A DNA stretch of 7,234 bases from Deltaproteobacteria bacterium (GTDB lineage: Bacteria > Desulfobacterota > Desulfobacteria > Desulfobacterales > C00003060). Positions within the stretch are counted from its first letter, which is position 1, and every line of letters starts with the position of its first letter. The notes under the pieces were generated by a model. That model was not told the DNA's origin, ran no database searches, and worked only from the letters and a program-made list of their open reading frames with translations. The DNA is taken from the NCBI GenBank assembly GCA_019309245.1, contig JAFDGP010000127.1, positions 1-7,234 of the forward strand, in the 5' to 3' direction. The position numbers were made by a program, and so were the translations under genes. Below, piece after piece: positions 1 to 3,831 of the stretch.

Positions 1-898
1 TGGGGCCGGATCCGCCGTCCAGCACATCTCGGACGATGGCCGCATTCTGTTCGGCGTTGCCTCCCTTGATTTCGGAGATATCCGCCCGGGTCATGCCGAA
101 GTCTTCGGGCTCGATCCGGTAGTCCTTGACCGTGCCGTCTCGAAGCTCGCTGACCTGAGTGGGGCCTGTAATGCTGATTTCATCAAGGCTTCCTTCTCCA
201 TAGACCACAAGGGCGCTTTTGCTTCCCAGGCGCTTGAGCACACGGGCCAGCACACCGGTGAGCTCGGCATCGTAGACGCCCAGCACCTGGACGTTCGCGT
301 TGGCGGGATTGGTCAGAGGGCCCAGAACATTAAAGACGGAGCGGATGCCCACCTCTTGTCTGGGTCCAATGGCGTATTTCATGGCACCATGAAGCTTGGG
401 TGCAAACAGAAAACCGATGCCCACCTCCCGAACACAGGTTTCCACTATATCAGGGGTGACATCCAGGTTCACGCCGAGGGTCTCCAGCACATCAGCACTT
501 CCGCACTGGCTTGACACACTCCTGTTGCCGTGTTTGGCTACCAGCAGGCCGCCTCCTGCTACCACGAAAGCCGTTGTAGTCGAGACATTGAATGTGTTTG
601 TGCCGTCACCCCCTGTGCCGCAGGTGTCCACAATGGTTTCGCGGTCCACATTGATGTCATCCCGGTCGATGTCCACAACGTCACCATGGACCCGAATAGG
701 GGTGGCCTTGGCCCGCATGACCCTGGCTGCACCGGTGATCTCCTCGATGGTCTCACCTTTCATGCGCAAGGCCGTAATAAAAGCGCCGATCTGGGCCTCC
801 GTGGCCTTGCCCTCCATGATGTGATTCATTACGCTGACCATTTCGTCTTCAGAGAGATCTTCTCCATTGACCACCTTGGCGATCATTTCCTTAATCAT
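1..898 (-). CDS. trpD: Anthranilate phosphoribosyltransferase, 3'-truncated by the window edge
   Basis: The frame is open from ATG at 898 to the window edge and gives 299 residues of a family usually about 335-345 long, so only the C-terminal tail is missing. TrpD transfers phosphoribose from PRPP to anthranilate, the second step of the Trp branch in the cytosol. Visible signatures are DTCGTGGDG (residues 91-99, PRPP/diphosphate loop), KHGNRSVSS (122-130), GSADVLE (133-139), PKLHGAMK (167-174), the segment RSVFNVLGPLTNPA (186-199) and YGEGSLDE (233-240). The start is supported by GGGAGG (904-909 on the complement) five bases upstream. It is third in the leftward trpE-trpG-trpD operon, 96 bp after trpG, and no convincing terminator was seen in that gap. 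One detail differs from the usual family sequence: SQCGSADVLE where SK(S/C)GSADVLE is common. The identification is secure. Confidence 0.96.
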   Translation of the reverse strand, partial: MIKEMIAKVVNGEDLSEDEMVSVMNHIMEGKATEAQIGAFITALRMKGETIEEITGAARVMRAKATPIRVHGDVVDIDRDDINVDRETIVDTCGTGGDGTNTFNVSTTTAFVVAGGGLLVAKHGNRSVSSQCGSADVLETLGVNLDVTPDIVETCVREVGIGFLFAPKLHGAMKYAIGPRQEVGIRSVFNVLGPLTNPANANVQVLGVYDAELTGVLARVLKRLGSKSALVVYGEGSLDEISITGPTQVSELRDGTVKDYRIEPEDFGMTRADISEIKGGNAEQNAAIVRDVLDGGSGP

Positions 899-994
899 AA
901 TTGCCTCCCGCTTCTTAATCGGTTCATCATAATATTATTTTTCGGCTCCATACATCATCCCCCAATGGATCGGGGTGAGATTGACACAGCAGCC

Positions 995-1558
995 TCACTG
1001 CTCCAGAACGTTTCGCAAGATCTTTTCCCCATCCTGCGTCAGAAAAGACTCCGGATGAAACTGAACCCCCTCAACAGGAAGCGTCTTGTGACGGATGCCC
1101 ATGATTTCTCCCTGCTTGGTCAAAGCGGTTACCTTGAAACAGTCTGGAAGGTTTGTGCCATTCACGATCAGGGAGTGGTACCGGGTGGCCTCGAAGGGTT
1201 GCCTGACTCCCTGAAAACATCCCCGGCCGTCGTGGTATACCGCAGAAACCTTGCCGTGCATCAAACGTCCGGCGCTGATCACCTCCCCCCCGAAAGCCTC
1301 GGCAATGGCCTGATGACCGAGGCACACGCCGAAAATCGGGATCTTTCCAGAAAAATACTGTATGGCATCAAGTGTCACGCCCGCGCGCGCGGGGACCCCC
1401 GGACCTGGAGAAATCACCAGCTTTTCCGGCTTAAGTGCGGCCATGTCTTCTACGGAAATTTGATCATTGCGGTAGATCTTCATATCGGCCCCGAACGAGC
1501 CAAAGGCCTGTACCAGATTGTAGGTAAAGGAGTCATAGTTGTCGATAATCAGCAGCAT
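995..1558 (-). CDS. trpG: Anthranilate synthase component II (glutamine amidotransferase)
   Basis: This 187-residue protein has the usual length for a stand-alone TrpG/PabA class I amidotransferase. It hydrolyses glutamine and channels ammonia to TrpE for anthranilate synthesis from chorismate. Visible are DNYDSFTYNL at the N-terminus (6-15), PGPG (51-54), the nucleophile motif GVCLGHQA (77-84, catalytic Cys79), MHGK (100-103), RYHSL (126-130) and QFHPES (166-171), which supplies His168 and Glu170 to complete the Cys-His-Glu triad. The reading frame extends further upstream inside trpE, but ATG at 1558 is chosen because it gives the canonical MLLIIDNYDSFTYN start and has AGGAG (1566-1570 complement) seven bases away. 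That Shine-Dalgarno overlaps the trpE stop codon (1569-1571), which suggests translational coupling to equalise the two subunits. The family also serves PabB, so a dual role in folate synthesis cannot be excluded, but adjacency to trpE makes TrpG the main call. Confidence 0.96.
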   Translation of the reverse strand: MLLIIDNYDSFTYNLVQAFGSFGADMKIYRNDQISVEDMAALKPEKLVISPGPGVPARAGVTLDAIQYFSGKIPIFGVCLGHQAIAEAFGGEVISAGRLMHGKVSAVYHDGRGCFQGVRQPFEATRYHSLIVNGTNLPDCFKVTALTKQGEIMGIRHKTLPVEGVQFHPESFLTQDGEKILRNVLEQ

Positions 1559-1568
1559 GGCTTTTCTC

Positions 1569-3035
1569 CTACGCTCCCATCGTCCTGATGGCCTCAAACA
1601 AAGCCGTGGCTTTGTGGACCGTTTCATCATATTCCTTTTTTGGAACCGAATCCGCCACAATCCCGGCACCGGCCTGGACAAAGGCCTTGCCGTCTTTAAA
1701 AACGATAGTCCGAATTGTAATGGCCAAATCCATATTGCCGTCAAAGCTGAAGTACCCCACGGCTCCGGAATAGGGCCCCCGGCGGTACGGCTCGAGTTCG
1801 TGAATGATCTCCATGGCCCGTACCTTGGGTGCTCCTGATACCGTGCCGGCGGGGAAGGTGGCTCGCAGCACATCAAAGGCCGAAAACCCGTCGCGAAGCC
1901 TTGCCTCCACGTTGGAAACAATATGCATAACATGCGAGTAGCGCTCGATCACCATGAGGTCGGTCAACTTGACCGTGTCGAACACGGCCACCCGGCCCAC
2001 GTCGTTTCGGGCCAGATCGACCAGCATGACGTGTTCAGCACGTTCTTTTGGATCCGCCAGAAGGTCGGATTCAAGCCGCTTATCTTCTTCCTCGTTTTGG
2101 CCCCTGGGCCGGGTTCCTGCAATGGGCCGCAGGGTGACCCGGTCGGCCTCGAGCCGGACCATGACCTCCGGAGACGATCCCAGGACCGCGGTCCGACCGA
2201 ACTTGAGATAAAACAGGTACGGTGAAGGATTGATGCGGCGCAGCACACGGTACACATCAAACGGGTCGGCGGAGGTTTCCGTTTCAAACCCCTGGGAGAG
2301 CACGACCTGGATGATTTCCCCCTGGCGGATATATTCTTTGGCTTTTGTAACCATGGATTCAAACTGATCGGGCGCGATCCGGCTTATGATGCGTACGGGA
2401 ACCGAGGTTTGGGCGGACGGCCTGAACAGGGGAATCGGCTCTGAGAGGCGTTTGAGCACATCATTCACACGACCCACAGCCCTATCGTAGACAATGCCGG
2501 GGGGGGTGCCGGCCGGTACATAGGCATTGGCGACTACCTTGAGGACGTGCTTCAGGTTGTCGAAAGCCAGAACGAGCCGAGGGATCATGAACCAGGTGTC
2601 GGGCAGCCTCAAGGGGTCGGGCAGGGTGTCGGCAATGGGCTCAAAAAACGAGACCGTTTCATAGCCGATGTAGCCCACCGCGCCGCCGAAAAAGCGGGGC
2701 AGGCCGGAGATGCGTGCGGACCGGTAGTGACGGAGGCGGTCTTCGAGCGTCCGGATTGGATCTTCGACCGTGAACCGGTCGGTCTTTTTTTCAGACTGAA
2801 TCTCCACGTCGGTTCCATGGCTCTTGAAAATGAGCATGGGGTCCAGGCCCATGAAGCTGTACCGGCCCCATCGCTCGCCACCTTCAACACTTTCCAGAAA
2901 AAAGCAATACTCATGCGTTCCCAGAATGCTGAACACCCCGATCGGGGTGGCCATGTCTGCAGACACATCCTGATACACTGGGATCAGGTTGAACGTCTCT
3001 GACAGCTTGATAAATTCGTCTTTTGATGGGTACAT
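1569..3035 (-). CDS. trpE: Anthranilate synthase component I
   Basis: This 488-residue chorismate-binding enzyme makes anthranilate from chorismate using ammonia from TrpG, the first committed step to tryptophan. The N-terminal domain (about 15-160) begins YPSKDEFIKL...NLIPVY, typical of TrpE, and includes FFLES (45-49), which corresponds to the LLES element that binds feedback-inhibiting Trp. The chorismate-binding domain (about 220-485) shows PIAGTRPRG (304-312), DPKERAEHVMLVDLARND (328-345), GTVSGAPK (397-404), GAVGYF (424-429) and QAGAGIVADS (454-463). Retention of LES suggests feedback sensitivity, which is inference. PabB is the main alternative family, but the N-terminal sequence, the adjacent trpG and trpD and the Trp-codon leader all favour TrpE. 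ATG at 3035 has only a modest ribosome binding site (GAG at 3043-3045, or GGGAG at 3049-3053 further off). Expression is likely attenuated by the upstream leader. Confidence 0.97.
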   Translation of the reverse strand: MYPSKDEFIKLSETFNLIPVYQDVSADMATPIGVFSILGTHEYCFFLESVEGGERWGRYSFMGLDPMLIFKSHGTDVEIQSEKKTDRFTVEDPIRTLEDRLRHYRSARISGLPRFFGGAVGYIGYETVSFFEPIADTLPDPLRLPDTWFMIPRLVLAFDNLKHVLKVVANAYVPAGTPPGIVYDRAVGRVNDVLKRLSEPIPLFRPSAQTSVPVRIISRIAPDQFESMVTKAKEYIRQGEIIQVVLSQGFETETSADPFDVYRVLRRINPSPYLFYLKFGRTAVLGSSPEVMVRLEADRVTLRPIAGTRPRGQNEEEDKRLESDLLADPKERAEHVMLVDLARNDVGRVAVFDTVKLTDLMVIERYSHVMHIVSNVEARLRDGFSAFDVLRATFPAGTVSGAPKVRAMEIIHELEPYRRGPYSGAVGYFSFDGNMDLAITIRTIVFKDGKAFVQAGAGIVADSVPKKEYDETVHKATALFEAIRTMGA

Positions 3036-3147
3036 CCGCTTTCTCGCACTCCCGGACGAGGGTAAACTCTCTTAAGAAGCTCAATAGTTTCTATCATAAA
3101 TGAGTCCAAGGACGAGGCCTTGGTATCAAATGCTAACATCAGTACAA

Positions 3148-3176
3148 AAGGCCGTGGGTCGCGCCTCCACGGCCTT
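3148..3176 (-). terminator. Second stem-loop downstream of the trp attenuator
   Basis: A perfect 10-bp stem (AAGGCCGTGG / CCACGGCCTT on the minus strand; arms 3167-3176 and 3148-3157) closes a nine-base loop and is followed by only a short T stretch (3146-3149, partly within the stem). It lies between the attenuator and trpE. It could be a weak second terminator, a stabiliser of the trpE mRNA 5' end, or an alternative pairing partner, because its arms repeat the GCCGTGG/CCACGGC core of the attenuator. The hairpin is certain; its role is not. Confidence 0.6.
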
Positions 3177-3189
3177 CGTTTCGACAAAC

Positions 3190-3223
3190 AAAAAAAGCCG
3201 TGGACCTTGAAGTGGGCCACGGC
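3190..3223 (-). terminator. trp attenuator terminator (3:4 hairpin)
   Basis: On the minus strand, GCCGTGG (3217-3223) pairs with CCACGGC (3197-3203) in a 7-bp GC-rich stem, followed at once by seven T (3190-3196). It sits 21 bases beyond the stop codon of the Trp-rich leader peptide and upstream of trpE, as expected for the terminator of a Trp attenuator. Its loop holds CACTTCAAGG, which can pair with the leader coding region to form the antiterminator. Confidence 0.88.
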
Positions 3224-3279
3224 TCGTTTAAGCTGACATACGCGCTAAATCGGCGGGCACACTTCACGGCTCGTGCGCC
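3205..3279 (-). promoter_or_regulatory. trp leader alternative pairings (1:2 and 2:3 antiterminator)
   Basis: Two competing structures are visible in the leader RNA. In the 2:3 antiterminator, 3256-3269 pairs with 3205-3218: the core TGAAGTG/CACTTCA is perfect and extends to about 12 pairs with two mismatches. It invades the 5' arm and loop of the terminator. In the 1:2 hairpin, GGCGCAC (3273-3279) pairs with 3252-3260 as seven pairs around a two-base bulge. Its 5' arm overlaps the last Trp codon. A ribosome stalled at the Trp codons would cover region 1 and free region 2 for 2:3 pairing. A ribosome at the leader stop would mask region 2 and allow termination. The pairings are read directly; the mechanism is inferred from the enterobacterial trp model. 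Confidence 0.8.
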
Positions 3280-3307
3280 ACCATCGTTGCCAGTATGTGC
3301 GGGTCAT
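3245..3307 (-). CDS. trpL: Trp operon leader peptide
   Basis: A 20-residue ORF, MTRTYWQRWWRTSREVCPPI, contains three Trp codons (W6, W9, W10), far above chance. It starts at ATG 3307 behind AAGGTGATC, a good Shine-Dalgarno (AAGG/AGGTGA), and ends at TAG 3245-3247, just before the attenuator terminator. Its product is probably only a sensor: ribosome stalling on the TGG codons when charged tRNA-Trp is scarce would promote antitermination and trpEGD expression. It lies about 45 bases downstream of the predicted transcription start. Codon content, ribosome binding site, location and competing RNA structures agree. Confidence 0.9.
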   Translation of the reverse strand: MTRTYWQRWWRTSREVCPPI

Positions 3308-3316
3308 GATCACCTT

Positions 3317-3340
3317 GTCAACCTTATTTTGAGTCAACCT
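3317..3340 (-). repeat. Two direct copies of AGGTTGAC in the trp 5' UTR
   Basis: AGGTTGAC occurs twice on the minus strand (3333-3340 and 3317-3324), 16 bases apart start to start, between the predicted trp transcription start and the trpL start codon. They could be tandem half-sites for a protein or chance. The second contains TTGACA, but a promoter there would begin transcription inside trpL and remove its start codon. Confidence 0.4.
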
Positions 3341-3358
3341 TTTGAAAAAATAAAAAAT

Positions 3359-3387
3359 ATAATATCATGTTTTCGGGCTGTTGTCAA
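3359..3387 (-). promoter_or_regulatory. Sigma70-type promoter of the trp operon
   Basis: On the minus strand a perfect -35 TTGACA (3382-3387) is followed by a 17-bp spacer and a -10 TATTAT (3359-3364, five of six consensus bases). Transcription should begin near 3352, about 45 bases before the trpL start codon, in an AT-rich stretch. No TrpR-like palindrome was recognised over it. Confidence 0.85.
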
Positions 3388-3398
3388 CTGCTTTTCAG

Positions 3399-3484
3399 GC
3401 CCCCCAAATCCACCGGATGCCGAATTTGCCAAACATGCAAGAAAGAGTTCGATCTGCGTCTTCTTGGCGGTGGATTTGGGAGGC
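3399..3484. repeat. 13-bp inverted repeat between the divergent trp and phe promoters
   Basis: CCCAAATCCACCG (3403-3415) is exactly inverted as CGGTGGATTTGGG (3468-3480). Beyond one mismatch, three further pairs extend the outer ends to 3399-3401 and 3482-3484. The spacer is 52 bp and the half-sites are 65 bp centre to centre. It falls between the two -35 boxes, so neither predicted transcript contains it. That favours a DNA role, such as a pair of regulator sites that could be bridged by a loop, over an RNA hairpin. No known operator was recognised. Confidence 0.6.
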
Positions 3485-3513
3485 TGTTTTGAGCCTGCAG
3501 GTGCATTTGGTGC

Positions 3514-3542
3514 TTGACAAAGTTTTGATGCTCGGATAAGCT
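3514..3542 (+). promoter_or_regulatory. Probable sigma70-type promoter of the DAHP synthase-prephenate dehydratase gene
   Basis: A perfect -35 TTGACA (3514-3519) is followed by a 17-bp spacer and TAAGCT (3537-3542), a weak -10 that keeps the important TA...T positions. GATAAG at 15 bp spacing is an alternative. Transcription would begin near 3549, about 40 bases before the Phe-rich leader ORF. The -35 and the position are good and the -10 is poor, so confidence is moderate. Confidence 0.6.
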
Positions 3543-3587
3543 TAAAAAAATTAAAAAGATGGAAGAATCTTAATTGCTGGGCATTTT

Positions 3588-3671
3588 ATGACCAATCAGC
3601 AGAAAACAGCGAGGCATTTTACTTTCGGACGCTTCTTTTTTAGCTTTAGGGGCGTCCACCTGGAGGGTTAG
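3588..3671 (+). CDS. pheL: Phe-rich leader peptide of the DAHP synthase-prephenate dehydratase gene
   Basis: A 27-residue ORF starts at ATG 3588 and ends at TAG 3669-3671. After MTNQQKTAR it runs HFTFGRFFFSFRGVHLEG. Six Phe codons occur within ten positions (residues 11, 13, 16, 17, 18, 20; bases 3618-3647), comparable with E. coli PheL. The ORF overlaps one arm of an RNA switch and precedes an intrinsic terminator, so it should act as a sensor for charged tRNA-Phe. The Shine-Dalgarno is weak: only GGG lies near the start (3579-3581) and GGAAG (3561-3565) is too distant. That is the main uncertainty. Sequence, position and RNA folding agree otherwise. Confidence 0.85.
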   Translation: MTNQQKTARHFTFGRFFFSFRGVHLEG

Positions 3672-3699
3672 CCCAATAAATTGAGCACCCCGGGTGGAC
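3627..3699 (+). promoter_or_regulatory. Phe leader alternative pairings (1:2 and 2:3 antiterminator)
   Basis: In the 1:2 hairpin, GGACGC (3627-3632) pairs perfectly with GCGTCC (3652-3657), looping out the FFF-S-F codons. In the 2:3 antiterminator, GTCCACCTGG (3654-3663) pairs with CCGGGTGGAC (3690-3699): ten pairs, one of them U-G, extendable by two past a bulged A. The two share 3654-3657, and the antiterminator uses almost the whole 5' arm of the terminator. A ribosome stalled on the Phe codons frees region 2, giving antitermination. A ribosome at the stop codon covers region 2, giving termination. The pairings are read directly; the mechanism is inferred from known pheL and trpL attenuators. 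Confidence 0.87.
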
Positions 3700-3725
3700 T
3701 GAGCAGGTCTACTCGGGGTTTTTTT
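3688..3725 (+). terminator. phe attenuator terminator (3:4 hairpin)
   Basis: A 13-bp stem is formed by 3688-3700 and 3706-3718, starting CCCCG/CGGGG, with three G-U pairs and a five-base loop GAGCA. Seven T follow (3719-3725). It lies 16 bases beyond the Phe-rich leader ORF and 106 bases before the structural gene, so it must be read through for expression. Its 5' arm is sequestered by the antiterminator. Confidence 0.92.
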
Positions 3726-3733
3726 GCAGTCAG

Positions 3734-3761
3734 GCCCTGAGGATGACCTCAGGGCTTTTTT
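3734..3761 (+). terminator. Second intrinsic terminator in the phe leader
   Basis: A perfect 9-bp stem GCCCTGAGG/CCTCAGGGC (3734-3742 and 3747-3755) with loop ATGA is followed by six T (3756-3761), a near-ideal intrinsic terminator. It starts nine bases after the attenuator's T-run and still precedes the gene at 3832. I found no clear antiterminator for it, so it may set a low baseline, reinforce attenuation as a tandem terminator, or be regulated by something unseen. Confidence 0.85.
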
Positions 3762-3783
3762 ATTTGTTTTGAAACGCTAAAAA

Positions 3784-3822
3784 GGTCGACAAAAGGGTCG
3801 ACCTCGGACCCTTGAAAGGAGG
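3784..3822 (+). promoter_or_regulatory. Overlapping hairpins and Shine-Dalgarno before the fusion gene
   Basis: Two mutually exclusive 7-bp hairpins can form. One pairs GGTCGAC (3784-3790) with GTCGACC (3797-3803). The other pairs AAGGGTC (3793-3799) with GACCCTT (3807-3813). The second ends two bases before a strong AAAGGAGG Shine-Dalgarno (3815-3822), nine bases from ATG 3832. The ribosome binding site is certain. A role for the hairpins in translation or mRNA stability is speculation. Confidence 0.55.
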
Positions 3823-3831
3823 CACTTTCTC

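Noticed and set aside
955..980. Possible hairpin CCCC...GGGG between trpG and trpD
   Set aside because: It has only four contiguous pairs with an eight-base loop and no T-run. It is unlikely to be a terminator inside the operon.
530..1588. Long plus-strand open frame of 352 codons opposite trpD and trpG
   Set aside because: It is antisense to two clear enzyme genes with intact motifs. Its translation resembles no family and it has no supporting ribosome binding site.
995..1933. 312-codon version of trpG starting inside trpE
   Set aside because: The extra N-terminal part is trpE read in another frame. The canonical TrpG start MLLIIDNYDSF at 1558 has a good Shine-Dalgarno.
2984..3220. 78-codon minus-strand frame across the trp attenuator and the trpE start
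   Set aside because: It begins in the terminator stem, overlaps trpE out of frame, lacks a ribosome binding site and resembles no family.
3292..3321. Alternative trp promoter TTGACA - 18 bp - CATACT
   Set aside because: It would start transcription inside trpL and discard its start codon. The upstream TTGACA-17-TATTAT promoter fits the attenuator much better.
3036..3360. T-box riboswitch for the trp operon
   Set aside because: No T-box core sequence or specifier-loop arrangement was seen. A leader peptide with Trp codons explains the region.
3200..3517. 105-codon plus-strand frame over the divergent control region
   Set aside because: It is antisense to trpL and the trp promoter and crosses the terminator stem. 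It has no family resemblance or ribosome binding site.
3559..3573. Four-codon ORF MEES before pheL
   Set aside because: It is too short, has no ribosome binding site, and its codons have no link to Phe control.
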